Counted from the stretch's first letter, positions 15,996 through 25,019 are shown. The stretch: DNA of 64,000 bases from Saccharopolyspora aridisoli (GCF_004348445.1 NZ_SMKV01000015.1:62001-126000); one strand, 5' to 3'. A program made the numbers and translations. The notes: generated by a model not told the origin, from the letters alone.

Positions 15996-17246
15996 TCAGC
16001 GTGCGCAGGTCGCTTGATCGGCGGTGACGGGGGCTTCGGCGGGGCGGGGGATGCTGGTGGCGAGCAGTGCTGCGGTCAGGCACAAGGCGCCGGTGGTTGG
16101 CCAGAGGAGGGCGTAGGTGCCGGTGAGTTCTCGGGCGAGGCCGCCGAGGAGAGCCAGGGTTCCGGCGCCGAGCTGGTGGGCGACGCTGATCCAGCCGAAG
16201 GCGATCGGGCCGTCGGCGCCGTGGAGCTCCCGGCACAGCGCGATGGTCGGCGGGACCGTGGCCACGTCGAGCAGGCCGAACACCACCACGAACGCGAGCA
16301 TCCCGGGCTGCACGGACGGCCCGAACAGGCCGGGCAGCAGCATCAGCGAGACGCCGCGGAGGGCGTAGCAGGCGGTCAACAGCAGACGCGGGTTCGTGCG
16401 GTCGGTGAGCCAGCCGGAGCCGACCGTGCCCAGCACGTTGACCACACCGATGATCGCCAGCAGCGAGGCCGCGACGCCGGTCGGCATCCCGTGGTCGTGG
16501 GCGGCCGGGGTGAAGTGGGTCCACATGATGCCGTTGGTGGACGCACCGCAGACGGCGAAAGTGCCTGCGAGAAACCAGAACGGGCCGCTCCGCAACGGGA
16601 GGGCGCGCACCGCGCGGGTCACCGACGCGGGCGCGGACCGCGGTTCCGGCTGCGTCGCGCCGTAGGGGAGCAGACCGATGTCGGCGGGACGGTCCCGCAG
16701 CACCGCCCAGGCCAGCGGGGTGACCAGCAGCGCGATGGCGACCAGCGTGCCGGTCGCCGCGTGCCAGTCGAAGTCGACCAGCAGCGAGAACACCGGCAGC
16801 AGCGCGAACTGCCCGAACACCGTGGCCGCCGTGAGGATCCCCGCGACCAGCCCGCGCCGGGCGGCGAACCAGCGGTCGGCCACCAGCGCGGCGAAGGTCG
16901 TGGCCAGCGCGCCGCAGCCGGTGCCGACGAGCAGGCCCCAGCCCAGCACGAATTGCCAGGGCGCGGCCATCAGCGTCGTGAGGGCCGCGCCGGAGGCGAT
17001 CAGCAGCAGGGCAGCGGTGACCATCCGGCGCATGCCGAAGCGGTCCATCGCGGCGGCGCCGAAGGGCGCGGTCAGCCCGTACAGCACGAGGTTCACCGAG
17101 GCGGCTGCGCTGATCGTGCCGTGCGGCCAGCCGAACTCGTGGTGCAGCGGCGTCACCAGCAGGCCGGCGGTCGTGGCGCAGGCGCCGGCTCCGATGATCA
17201 CCAGGGCGGTCACCGCGGCGACCCACCAGGCTCGATGAACGAACAT
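15996..17246 (-). CDS. MFS transporter, monocarboxylate/OxlT-like
   Basis: 416 aa with 12 predicted membrane segments. 'TTAGLLVTPLHHEFGWPHGTIS' and the loop 'DRFGMRRM' resemble the oxalate/formate antiporter and monocarboxylate branch. ATG 17246 (MFVHRAWW) is preferred over the GTG three codons upstream. It is divergent from a GlxA/AraC-type regulator, with a perfect palindrome in the 71-bp gap, so regulator-controlled transport of a small organic acid or drug is likely. Substrate unknown. Confidence 0.85.
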   Translation of the reverse strand: MFVHRAWWVAAVTALVIIGAGACATTAGLLVTPLHHEFGWPHGTISAAASVNLVLYGLTAPFGAAAMDRFGMRRMVTAALLLIASGAALTTLMAAPWQFVLGWGLLVGTGCGALATTFAALVADRWFAARRGLVAGILTAATVFGQFALLPVFSLLVDFDWHAATGTLVAIALLVTPLAWAVLRDRPADIGLLPYGATQPEPRSAPASVTRAVRALPLRSGPFWFLAGTFAVCGASTNGIMWTHFTPAAHDHGMPTGVAASLLAIIGVVNVLGTVGSGWLTDRTNPRLLLTACYALRGVSLMLLPGLFGPSVQPGMLAFVVVFGLLDVATVPPTIALCRELHGADGPIAFGWISVAHQLGAGTLALLGGLARELTGTYALLWPTTGALCLTAALLATSIPRPAEAPVTADQATCAR

Positions 17247-17282
17247 GACCCCCACTCTGCGATCCGGTGGGGTTCGCGACGA

Positions 17283-17298
17283 TTGGCCTGATGGCCAA
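17283..17298. promoter_or_regulatory. Perfect palindrome, candidate operator
   Basis: TTGGCC-tgat-GGCCAA lies between the divergent MFS gene (17246) and the GlxA/AraC gene (17318). It is well placed to control both. Confidence 0.5.
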
Positions 17299-17317
17299 CA
17301 TGTGGAAGGATCGGGCC

Positions 17318-18343
17318 ATGTCCACTCGGGTGGCGGTGCTGGTCCGCGACGGCGTGATGCCGATGGAGCTCGGCCTGGTCCACCAGCTGTTCGGCAGCGC
17401 CCGCTCGCCGTCCGGCGAACCGCTGTACGAGGTCGTGACCTGCGCGGTCGTGCCGGGTGTGATCCGCACCGACGCGGACTTCCCGATCCACGTCGAGCGC
17501 GGCCCAGAGGCGCTCGACGGCGCGCGCACCGTGGTCCTGCCCGCCAGCCACGAGCCGGACGAGACCGAGACGGAGGGGCGGCTGCCGTCCGAGCTGGCCG
17601 CCGCGCTCGCCCGGATCCCGGACGGTGCTCGGATCGCGTCGATCTGCACCGGAGCGTTCGTGCTGGCCGCGGCCGGCTTGCTCGACGGCAGGCGCGCGAC
17701 CACGCACTGGAAGTCCTGCGATCACTTCCGCCGACTGTTCCCGCAGGTCGAACTGGAGCCGGACGTGCTCTACACCGACGACGGGGACGTGCTGACCTCG
17801 GCGGGGGAGGCGTCCGGCATCGACCTGTGCCTGCACCTGATCCGCCGTGATTACGGGGCTGCGGTGGCCAACGAGGTCGCGCGCACCACCGTCGTCCCGC
17901 CGCACCGGGAGGGAGGTCAGGCGCAGTACGTCCGCCGCCCGGTTCCGGAAGCGCGGATCTCGACGACCGCGCGAGCGCGCGCGTGGGCGCTTGAGCACCT
18001 CGACCGGCCGCTCACGTTGCGAGAACTCGCCGCGCAGGACTCGTTGAGCGTGCGCACCTTCACCCGACGATTCCGCGATGAGGTGGGTTTGTCGCCATTG
18101 CGATGGCTGACCAGGCAGCGAGTGGAACGCGCCTGTCAGCTGTTGGAGGAGACGGACCTCTCAATCGATGAGATCGCCGCTGAATCAGGATTCGGAACTG
18201 CTGCTTCTCTGCGCCAGCACCTGCAAACCGAGCTCGGAGTGTCCCCCAGTTCGTATCGAGCAACTTTTCGGGGGTGCTCCAGTGCGGGACGCGGTGAGGT
18301 CCCGCCGGGTGTGGCCGGCGGGACCTCAGTCTCGGGAGGTTAG
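17318..18343 (+). CDS. GlxA-family AraC regulator (DJ-1/PfpI + HTH)
   Basis: 341 aa. The N-terminal DJ-1/PfpI-like domain includes 'ICTGAFVLAAAGLLDGRRATTHW', with the nucleophile-elbow Cys. The C-terminal AraC domain has two helix-turn-helix units: 'LTLRELAAQDSLSVRTFTRRFRDEVG' and 'SIDEIAAESGFGTAASLRQHL'. ATG 17318 follows GGAAGGA by 7 nt. The last 17 or so codons run through a strong hairpin (18296-18327), so the C-terminal tail after SSYRATFRG is probably not conserved. It is presumed to regulate the divergent MFS gene. Confidence 0.9.
   Translation: MSTRVAVLVRDGVMPMELGLVHQLFGSARSPSGEPLYEVVTCAVVPGVIRTDADFPIHVERGPEALDGARTVVLPASHEPDETETEGRLPSELAAALARIPDGARIASICTGAFVLAAAGLLDGRRATTHWKSCDHFRRLFPQVELEPDVLYTDDGDVLTSAGEASGIDLCLHLIRRDYGAAVANEVARTTVVPPHREGGQAQYVRRPVPEARISTTARARAWALEHLDRPLTLRELAAQDSLSVRTFTRRFRDEVGLSPLRWLTRQRVERACQLLEETDLSIDEIAAESGFGTAASLRQHLQTELGVSPSSYRATFRGCSSAGRGEVPPGVAGGTSVSGG
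18296..18327 (+). terminator. Terminator hairpin overlapping the regulator 3' end
   Basis: Perfect 11-bp stem gaggtcccgcc / ggcgggacctc with a 10-nt loop. It lies inside the last codons of the GlxA/AraC gene, 16 bp before its stop. Confidence 0.6.
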
Positions 18344-19115
18344 CCCGCGATCCCGCATTTCAGGCTGGTCATGGAGTCGTCTTCCGCCTACACGGTCGTG
18401 TTCGTGGTCCGATGAGACCTGGCAGGAGGAGCCGCAGATCTCAGTTGCCTCCTCAGCGGCTGCGAGGCCGGCTCCGGCGAAGGCGAGGGGCAGCGAGAGG
18501 GCGCCGATGACAATGGTGCGAGACAGCGAACTCTCAGAGTGATCGTTGAACCCTGGAAAGGAAATGATCGAACCCGGATCAGGCAATTCAATTCCTACCC
18601 GCTGCCTTCGAGGTCTGCAGATTCTTCGCCGGGACGTCACCGGAAAGTGTTCGCGACGTGAATGGTGGCTTGCTGCAATCGATCTCGACTGGTGAATGGA
18701 GCATATCAGTGCCTGTCACGAAGCGTGCCGAAAGCAAGTCCGAATGGGTGATCTGGACCAATTCGATGCGGCGGTCGGCGGGTCGTCGGCACGCACGAGG
18801 CGTGGGGGTATCCCTGATGGTGTAGTTCAGGACCAGGCGACCTCGGCCGCCAGCCCGCCGGTGGTGCGCAGCAGCTCGTCGAAGCGGGAACATCGCGAGC
18901 TTGCTGCCCGCGCCCGCCCCGTCATGCGCTACCTCTCGCGACTCGTTGACCAGAATTGCGAACTCGGTGATCAGGGCGCCCGCGGGTAGGTGCCCGAGCG
19001 GGCGCAAGGCGTCCCCTGAACGAGCCAACGCCGTGCGTCGCAACCAGCGGGAACGGGCGATCGAGCTTAGCTTCGCCGGGGGTACGAACAAGCACGAGGC
19101 ACGGGAAGGCGCACC
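18344..19115. other. 770-bp region with no intact gene; possible decayed secreted peptide
   Basis: On the minus strand at about 18353-18550 a frame reads 'RTIVIGALSLPLAFAGAGLAAAEEATEICGSSC', a convincing signal peptide plus a two-Cys mature start. It has no clear ATG/GTG start or ribosome site, and the rest is polar shadow, so it looks like a broken small secreted protein. From 18600 to 19115 I see only short frames without family resemblance. Probably degraded accessory sequence. Confidence 0.4.
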
Positions 19116-19313
19116 ATGGGCTTCGGAGACTTCAAGGGCACGCTGGAGGACGTCGGCCAGGAGCACGGCGACAAGGTCGAGCAGGGCGTGGACAGGGCCG
19201 GTGACGCGGCCAAGCAGGAGTTCGGCCACGAGCAGCAGGTCGACCAGGCTGTGCAGAAGGGCAAGGTCTTCGTCGCCGGAGATCAGGAAGAGCCTCCGCC
19301 TGCCGGTCAGTAG
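19116..19313 (+). CDS. MT0933-type antitoxin-like / CsbD-like small protein
   Basis: 65 aa, charged and helical: 'MGFGDFKGTLEDVGQEHGDKVEQGVDRAGDAAKQEFG' followed by 'HEQQVDQAVQKG'. This pattern (DKVxQGxDKAGD) is that of the actinobacterial antitoxin family named after MT0933/Rv0909. No toxin gene lies beside it, so an antitoxin function here is doubtful. These proteins also resemble CsbD stress proteins. It is followed by a strong bidirectional terminator. Confidence 0.7.
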   Translation: MGFGDFKGTLEDVGQEHGDKVEQGVDRAGDAAKQEFGHEQQVDQAVQKGKVFVAGDQEEPPPAGQ

Positions 19314-19399
19314 GACAACGCGAAGCTACGGCGCTCCAGCCGAGGCTGGCGGCGGGGCAAGGCGAAAGCCGTCCCGACCAGTGGTCGGAGCGCACCACA

Positions 19400-19438
19400 G
19401 AAGAGGTCGCCCCAACGCACAGGGCGACCTCTTCTTCG
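19400..19438. terminator. Strong intrinsic terminator between convergent genes
   Basis: 13-bp perfect stem gaagaggtcgccc / gggcgacctcttc with a 9-nt loop, followed by TTCGTCT on the + strand. It lies between the small antitoxin-like gene and tyrA. Confidence 0.8.
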
Positions 19439-19459
19439 TCTGCTCTCGGGCGCCGCTCG

Positions 19460-20431
19460 TCAGCCGACCGGGACTTGGGTCGTTGCCCGGTCTTCCCCGA
19501 TGGCGGTCACCCTGCCGCCGAGTTCCCCGAGATCTCGCAGGCGGGACAGGGCTTCCGGGCGGAGCTGGACCGTCGAGGTCGTCGTGGCGTCGCCGGTGGC
19601 CAGGTCGTCCAGGCGCTTCCGGGCCTCGTGGCCCGAGTCCAGAGTGGATTTGAGGCCGCCGGTCGAGGCGAGGGAGCCGCGTGCCGCACCCAGCCGACCG
19701 AGTGCGTCGTCCACCGCGTCGAGGAGGGCCGCCTTGTTGCCCTCCGTCATCGCCCGGACGAGCTCCGGTGAGCTGCCCGCGACCCGGGTCCCGTCCCGGA
19801 ACGACCCCGCCGCCAACGACAGCGCGAGCGGACCTCCGTCAGCGCCGACCGTGGCGAGGATCGCCGCGAACAGGTGCGGCAGGTGGGAGATGCGGGCGAC
19901 CGAGTCGTCATGCGCGGCGGCGCCGGTGGGGACCACGTGGGCGCCGCAGTCCAGCGCCAGCTGAGCGGCCTCGCGCCACGCCTCGATCGTGGTGGCCTCC
20001 TCGATGGTCACCGCCCAGGCGGCGCCCTGGAACAGTTCCGCCGACCCGGCTGCGAAGCCAGAGGCCGAAGTGCCCGCCATCGGGTGACCGCCGGCGTAGC
20101 GAGCGTTCGGCACGAGCTTGCGGACCTCGAAGTCGACCGGGTCCTTCACGCTGACCACGTCGGTGAGCCAGGCGCCAGGGTGGACCTCGGCGATGCTGCG
20201 CAGCACCTCGCGCAGCGCCGTCAGCGGCACCGCGACCACCACCAGCGCGTCCTCCTGCTTGGCCCGGCGCAACGCGGCATCGGTTCCGAGCACCTCGAAA
20301 CCATCGTCGCGGGCTGCTGCGGCATCCGCCTCCGACGCGGTGGCACCCCACGCGGGGCGCCCGGCGCCGGACGCGGCCCGCAGCACGGATCCACCGATGA
20401 GTCCCAGTCCGATCACGCACACGGCACGCAT
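19460..20431 (-). CDS. tyrA: Prephenate dehydrogenase
   Basis: 323 aa. The NAD(P)-binding start MRAVCVIGLGLIGGSVLRA contains GLGLIGGS at residues 9-16. The catalytic-type His is in 'GGHPMAGTSASGF', and the helical dimerisation domain follows ('DDSVARISHLPHLFAA'). It oxidatively decarboxylates prephenate to 4-hydroxyphenylpyruvate in tyrosine synthesis. The start is set at the ATG before the Rossmann motif; longer frames add unlikely sequence. The neighbouring tadA pair on the other strand matches the mycobacterial arrangement as I remember it. Confidence 0.92.
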   Translation of the reverse strand: MRAVCVIGLGLIGGSVLRAASGAGRPAWGATASEADAAAARDDGFEVLGTDAALRRAKQEDALVVVAVPLTALREVLRSIAEVHPGAWLTDVVSVKDPVDFEVRKLVPNARYAGGHPMAGTSASGFAAGSAELFQGAAWAVTIEEATTIEAWREAAQLALDCGAHVVPTGAAAHDDSVARISHLPHLFAAILATVGADGGPLALSLAAGSFRDGTRVAGSSPELVRAMTEGNKAALLDAVDDALGRLGAARGSLASTGGLKSTLDSGHEARKRLDDLATGDATTTSTVQLRPEALSRLRDLGELGGRVTAIGEDRATTQVPVG

Positions 20432-20553
20432 CCGTCCATCCTGCCCGACGAGGCCGCTCCGCACGCACCCGGTTGAGCGCTTTCCGTCCCCTGATGGATA
20501 CGACAATCGCAATAGTGCTTTCGGGTGGCCTTCGTACGCTTTACGGTGTCTCC

Positions 20554-21042
20554 ATGACGGTGCAGGAGCCGGTCGCAGGCTTCGCCGTCGCCGTGGTCCG
20601 AGAAGACGGGCGGTGGCGGTGCAGCGCGATGGACAACTCGGTGCTGACCGGCCTGGACGCTTCGATCACGGCGTTGCGCGAGCTGCGTTCCACCGGCGCG
20701 GTGTTCGGAATGTGCAATGTGGACGACGAGTTCTTCGTGCTGATCCGGCCGGTCCCGGGGGGTGTGGACCTGCTGCTGTCCGATGCCGCTGCGGCGCTGG
20801 ACTACGACATCGCCGGGGACGTGCTCGACCTGCTGCGCGTGGATGCTCCTGATGAGGACGACGAGGAGGTCTGGCCTGAGGGCAACCTCGCGGTGCTGTC
20901 CGACCTCGGGCTCCCCGAGGGCGAGCTGCTGGTCATCATCGAGGAGGTCGACCTCTACCCGGACGAGCAGCTGGAGATGATCGCCCAGCGCTGCGGGTTC
21001 GGCGACGACTTCTCGAAGCTGTTGGAGACCATGTACCGGTGA
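20554..21042 (+). CDS. tRNA adenosine deaminase-associated protein
   Basis: 162 aa acidic protein: 'GFAVAVVREDGRWRCSAMDN', 'ALRELRSTGAVFGMCNVDDEFFVL', 'LYPDEQLEMIAQRCGFGDDF'. It matches the actinobacterial family always found directly before tadA. Its biochemical role is not established; it may be a TadA partner. The TGA overlaps the GTG of tadA by 4 nt, implying translational coupling. Confidence 0.88.
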   Translation: MTVQEPVAGFAVAVVREDGRWRCSAMDNSVLTGLDASITALRELRSTGAVFGMCNVDDEFFVLIRPVPGGVDLLLSDAAAALDYDIAGDVLDLLRVDAPDEDDEEVWPEGNLAVLSDLGLPEGELLVIIEEVDLYPDEQLEMIAQRCGFGDDFSKLLETMYR

Positions 21043-21533
21043 ACACCACCGAAGCCCGCACCGGCGACGTCGAGCTGGTGCGGGCAGCGTTGCGGGTGGC
21101 CGCCGACGCGCCGTCCACGGGCGACGTGCCCATCGGCGCCGTCGTCGCCGATGCCCGAGGCCGGGTGCTGGCCGAGGCCTGCAACCGGCGCGAAGCCCAC
21201 GGCGACCCCACCGCGCACGCCGAGGTCCTCGCCCTGCGCGCCGCCGCCCACGCCCACGGCGATGGCTGGCGGCTGGAGGGCTGCACCCTCGCGGTCACCG
21301 TCGAACCGTGCACCATGTGCGCTGGAGCGCTGGTCCTGTCCCGCGTGGCCAGGGTCGTCTTCGGCGTCTGGGAACCACGCACCGGAGCCGTCGGTTCGCT
21401 CTGGGACGTCGTCCGCGACAACCGCCTCAACCACCGCCCGGAGGTCGTCGGCGGCGTCCTCGCCGACGAGTCGGCGGCCCTCCTGGAATCCTTCTTCGCC
21501 ACCCACCGCTCCCACGAACCTCCCGCCCCCTGA
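21039..21533 (+). CDS. tadA: tRNA(adenine-34) deaminase
   Basis: 164 aa cytidine-deaminase fold. The zinc and proton-shuttle motif is HAEV (His60, Glu62) and PCTMC (Cys91, Cys94). The GTG start overlaps the preceding stop. It converts A34 to inosine in the tRNA-Arg(ACG) anticodon; that tRNA is encoded at 11158 in this window. It may also be required for normal decoding of CGU/CGC/CGA codons. Confidence 0.95.
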   Translation: MNTTEARTGDVELVRAALRVAADAPSTGDVPIGAVVADARGRVLAEACNRREAHGDPTAHAEVLALRAAAHAHGDGWRLEGCTLAVTVEPCTMCAGALVLSRVARVVFGVWEPRTGAVGSLWDVVRDNRLNHRPEVVGGVLADESAALLESFFATHRSHEPPAP

Positions 21534-21694
21534 CCCCGTGCCTCACCAAGGGCGGTTTTCGGTCCGGGCTGACCGGGCGGAACGGCCGTTGACCACGAAC
21601 GGTTCGGCCCAGGGCCGTCCGGTGCCGTCGGGCGCGCACCGGGTGGCGGACCCCCTCTGCAGGCTTCGAGGAGGCGGCCGGTAGCCTTATCGGC

Positions 21695-21779
21695 GGTAGC
21701 GTGTCCGAGCGGCCTAAGGAGCGCGCCTCGAAAGCGCGTGTGGTGAGAGCCACCGTGGGTTCGAATCCCACCGCTACCG
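21695..21779 (+). tRNA. tRNA-Ser, anticodon CGA
   Basis: 85-nt class II tRNA. Acceptor GGTAGCG/CGCTACC, anticodon stem CGCGC/GCGCG with loop CTCGAAA (CGA, reads UCG), variable arm with gtggt/accgt pairing, and T-loop GTTCGAATC. Confidence 0.95.
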
Positions 21780-21784
21780 CTGGC

Positions 21785-21818
21785 AAAGGGCCGGTCCCCT
21801 CGAGGACCGGCCCTTTTT
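21785..21818 (+). terminator. Rho-independent terminator of tRNA-Ser(CGA)
   Basis: 13-bp stem aaagggccggtcc / ggaccggcccttt with a 6-nt loop, ending in TTTTT. Confidence 0.9.
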
Positions 21819-21926
21819 GCGCGTGCTGTGGATCTTGGCGAGTCGGCCCGCTGGACGGACGGAACCGCCGTCGCCACCGGTGATGGATGGTCGCCGCTGA
21901 CGAGACGCTGCAGCGCTTCACACGGG

Positions 21927-23288
21927 TCAGGGCGCGATGTTCTGGTTCAGCCGGAAGAGGTTGTGCGGGTCGTAGTGGCGTTTGGTCTCCGCCAGGCGGT
22001 CGTAGTTCTCGCGGTAGTTCGCCTCGATCCGTCCCTGGTCGTCGGCGGCCATGAAGTTGACGTAGCCACCCTCTTCGGAGTGCGGAGCGGTCGCGGCGTA
22101 GTAGTCGCGCACCCAGCTGATGTTCGCCTCGTTGTCAGCGGGATCCGGCCACATGCCCGCGATGACGGTCGCGAAGTTCGCATCCCGGTAGGCGAAGGCC
22201 GTGTCGCCGGGTGCGACGCGGTGGCAGGCGCCGTTGATCGGGTAGATGTGCACCGTCGAGTTCACCACCGGAACCCGCGGTCCGTGCTCGACGTGCGCGG
22301 CGATCATCTCGTCGCTGAGCTCGGTGGCGAAGTTGGCCTTCCAGTAGTGCTGCAAGCCTGGTGGGACCAGTGCGTCGAAAGCCGCGTTGAGCGCCGGGTA
22401 GGGCATCGGGCCGACGTGTTCGGCGACCACCGGCGCCAGGTCGCGCAGCGCGGCCACAGCCGCCGGTCCTTCCTCGACCGGCCCTGCCCAGCACGTCACC
22501 AACGCGATGTGCGGGACGCCGTGCCGCTCCTCGGGGATGAACGGCAGCGGCGGGGCGATCTGGAAGGCCGGGAACGCTCCGAGCTCCTCTGGAGCGTCGG
22601 CGATCACGTCGCGGAAACCGCGCAGCACGTCGGTCGCGTGCTCCAGGTCGAAGAAGATCGGGCCGCCGTAGATCTCGCTCACCGGGCTGAGCCGGTACTC
22701 GAACGACGTCACCGCGCCGAAGTTGCCGCCTCCGCCGCGAAGCGCCCACAGCAGGTCGGTGTTGTGCTGCTCGTCGGCCACCACCACTTCGCCGGAGGCC
22801 AGCACGACATCGGCGGAGATGAGGTTGTCGCAGGACAGGCCTAGCCCCCGGGCCAGGTACCCGATCCCGCCGCCGAGGGTGAGCCCGCCAATCCCGGTGG
22901 TGGAGACGATGCCGCCGGTGGTCGCCAGCCCGTAGGCGTGCGTGGCCGCGTTGAAGTCCCCCCAGGTCGCGCCGCCCTCAGCGCGCGCGGTTCGGCGCTC
23001 GCCGTCGACCCGCACGCCGCGCATCCCGGACAGGTCGGCGACCACGCCTCCTTCGCAGGTGCCGAAACCGGGAACGCTGTGCCCGCCGCCGCGCACCGCC
23101 ACGTCGACGGCGTTCTCCCGCGCGAAGGCGACCGCGGCCCGCACGTCTCCGGCGTTGGCGCAGCGCACCACGGCGACCGGGTGCAGGTCGATCATCGCGT
23201 TGTGGACCCGCCGCGCCGCCTCGTAGCCGGCATCCGGTGGTGTGATCACCGGACCGCGCACCTGCTCCCGCAGTTGTTCGATCGTCAT
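21927..23288 (-). CDS. FAD-linked oxidase, berberine-bridge type
   Basis: 453 aa. The FAD-binding PCMH domain carries both covalent attachment residues of the BBE group: His in RGGGHSVPG and Cys in 'YLARGLGLSCDNL'. The C-terminal BBE domain ends 'NYDRLAETKRHYDPHNLFRLNQNI'. No signal peptide is seen. Such enzymes oxidise sugars, lactones or secondary metabolites with oxygen. No biosynthetic cluster surrounds it, so the substrate is open. The ATG at 23288 matches family starts (MTIEQLREQV). Confidence 0.88.
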   Translation of the reverse strand: MTIEQLREQVRGPVITPPDAGYEAARRVHNAMIDLHPVAVVRCANAGDVRAAVAFARENAVDVAVRGGGHSVPGFGTCEGGVVADLSGMRGVRVDGERRTARAEGGATWGDFNAATHAYGLATTGGIVSTTGIGGLTLGGGIGYLARGLGLSCDNLISADVVLASGEVVVADEQHNTDLLWALRGGGGNFGAVTSFEYRLSPVSEIYGGPIFFDLEHATDVLRGFRDVIADAPEELGAFPAFQIAPPLPFIPEERHGVPHIALVTCWAGPVEEGPAAVAALRDLAPVVAEHVGPMPYPALNAAFDALVPPGLQHYWKANFATELSDEMIAAHVEHGPRVPVVNSTVHIYPINGACHRVAPGDTAFAYRDANFATVIAGMWPDPADNEANISWVRDYYAATAPHSEEGGYVNFMAADDQGRIEANYRENYDRLAETKRHYDPHNLFRLNQNIAP

Positions 23289-23673
23289 GCCCACGACAGC
23301 CGCCCCCGCTCCATTCCTGTGCGTTGCCCTCGATCGCACCGTGCGACACCCGCGGTTCGCTGCACAGAGACGTTCGGCCCGGGATGGGGAGAAAGGAGAA
23401 GAGCCCCGGACCAGCTGCGAGCGAGGGGAGCGACTTTCGGGTCCCCCTCGTTGCGCGCCGGCGACGAGCACCCGTTGCACGTCAACGGTCGACATCCGTC
23501 TCGAGCGACTTGGCAAGCAGGCCGGGATTGAAAGCCTGCCGGGTCGGCGGCCGTTGGTACTCGCGGTAGCCCTCCAGCGGGTGGCCCTGAGCCACATCGA
23601 TGAACTCGACCCGGCCGGTCTCCGTGCGCGCTCGGAAGGTGTGCGTTGCGTTTGGGCAGCTAGCATCGGTGCC
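23289..23673. other. Divergent intergenic region, oxidase / diguanylate cyclase
   Basis: 385 bp with no gene I can support. It should contain promoters for both flanking genes. A frame continuous with the cyclase runs through it but has no protein-like composition. Confidence 0.4.
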
Positions 23674-24933
23674 ATGGGAGTCGGGGCGCGAAGCACACGC
23701 GGTACCGCGTTGTGGGATGCGCTGTGGAGTCAGGTCTCCGGCCCTATTGCGCTGCTCGACCTGCAGGGGCGGCACGTGGATGTCAACCCGGCCATGTGCC
23801 GTCTGCTCGGCTATGACCGCGAGACGCTGCTCGAACTGCTGCCCGCAGACGTCACCCACATGGATGATTACGTCCTGACGGAAACAGCAGTCCAAAACAT
23901 AGTGCGGGAGCAGATCGAGAGCTTCTCGGCGGAGAAGCGGCTCCTGCGCTCCGACGGCAGTGTGATCCTGGTGCTCGTCAACAGTTCGCTGATCAGAGCG
24001 CAGGACGGCAGCCCGGAGCTGATCGTCTCCCAGTTCCATGACATCACCGCTCGCCATGAATCCGAGCTGCTCTGGCGCCAGACACTGATCAACGCCCCCA
24101 TCGGCATAGCCCTGACGAGTCTGGACGGACGCTGCACCGAGGCCAACGTCAGGCTGTGCGAGCTGGTCGGTTACCGCCGCGAGCAATTGGTGGGCCAACG
24201 GTGCACCGATCTGATCTACAACGGTGACAAGGAACCGGTGGATGCGTTGTACGCCGAATTCCGGGATGGGTGCACCGATTCGGCCAGCCTGGAGATCTGC
24301 ATGCGGCACCGGGACGGCCACCCGTTCTGGATCTTGGCCCGCCTCGGTCTGATTCGAGGGCTGGATGACCGGCCAGCCTACGTGGTCGGCCAGTACGAGC
24401 CGCTCGGCGACGATGCGCAGGTGGAGGAGGGGCGCCTGGCCGAGCTGACCCGCATGGCGTTGCACGATCCGCTGACCGGTGTGGCCAACCGCGCCCTGCT
24501 CATCGACCGATACCAGCAGGAGATCGCGAAGTTCCCGGTGCAGGAAGGTGTACTCGCCCTGCTCCTGGTCGACCTGGACGGGTTCAAGGAGATCAACGAC
24601 CGCTACGGACACGTCGCAGGTGACGAGATCTTGCAGGCCGCCGCACGCGAGCTGCTAGGGGCCGTGCGCACCGCCGACACCGTGGCTCGCGTCGGTGGTG
24701 ACGAGTTCGTCGTGCTCGCCAGCGTGGCCGACCAGGCCCAGGCCGAGGAGCTGCGCACCCGAGTCGACCGCAGGCTGAACACCGAGCCCACCGCACCCGA
24801 TCTAGGCATCAGGTCGGGCGCCAGCGTGGGAATGGCCTTCACGCGAAGCCCCTCGACCCCCTACCGAGTCCTGCTGGACAGCGCCGACCAAGACATGTAC
24901 GCACGCAAGAACCGATCCAGTGAGAGGGCGTGA
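23674..24933 (+). CDS. PAS-PAS-GGDEF diguanylate cyclase
   Basis: 419 aa. Two PAS domains (about residues 15-130 and 135-255, each with 'DVNPAMCRLLGYDRE'- or 'EANVRLCELVGYRRE'-type cores) precede a GGDEF domain. The active site is a canonical GGDEF, and an RTAD sequence lies exactly five residues before it, forming an inhibitory RxxD I-site. It should make c-di-GMP with product feedback, sensing a cytosolic signal, since no membrane segments or EAL domain are present. C-di-GMP controls development in related actinomycetes. ATG 23674 lies just before the first PAS domain. Confidence 0.9.
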   Translation: MGVGARSTRGTALWDALWSQVSGPIALLDLQGRHVDVNPAMCRLLGYDRETLLELLPADVTHMDDYVLTETAVQNIVREQIESFSAEKRLLRSDGSVILVLVNSSLIRAQDGSPELIVSQFHDITARHESELLWRQTLINAPIGIALTSLDGRCTEANVRLCELVGYRREQLVGQRCTDLIYNGDKEPVDALYAEFRDGCTDSASLEICMRHRDGHPFWILARLGLIRGLDDRPAYVVGQYEPLGDDAQVEEGRLAELTRMALHDPLTGVANRALLIDRYQQEIAKFPVQEGVLALLLVDLDGFKEINDRYGHVAGDEILQAAARELLGAVRTADTVARVGGDEFVVLASVADQAQAEELRTRVDRRLNTEPTAPDLGIRSGASVGMAFTRSPSTPYRVLLDSADQDMYARKNRSSERA

Positions 24934-24985
24934 TCTGGGTCAGTTGACGGGTTCCATCGAGACGACGATTGAGACTGGACATGCA

Positions 24986-25019
24986 AGAGGCCCGGAAGCG
25001 AGATCGCTTCCGGGCCTCT
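24986..25019 (-). terminator. Terminator of tRNA-Ser(GGA)
   Basis: Perfect 15-bp stem agaggcccggaagcg / cgcttccgggcctct with a 4-nt loop. It lies 7 bp downstream of the tRNA on the minus strand and also faces the convergent cyclase gene. Confidence 0.8.

Noticed and set aside
18588-19229. 213-codon minus-strand frame opposite the MT0933-like gene
   Set aside because: It is antisense to a recognisable small gene, has no ribosome site or family motif, and its composition is mixed.
19116-19313. Toxin-antitoxin module at the MT0933-like gene
   Set aside because: No toxin-like partner gene lies on either side, so a two-gene module cannot be supported.
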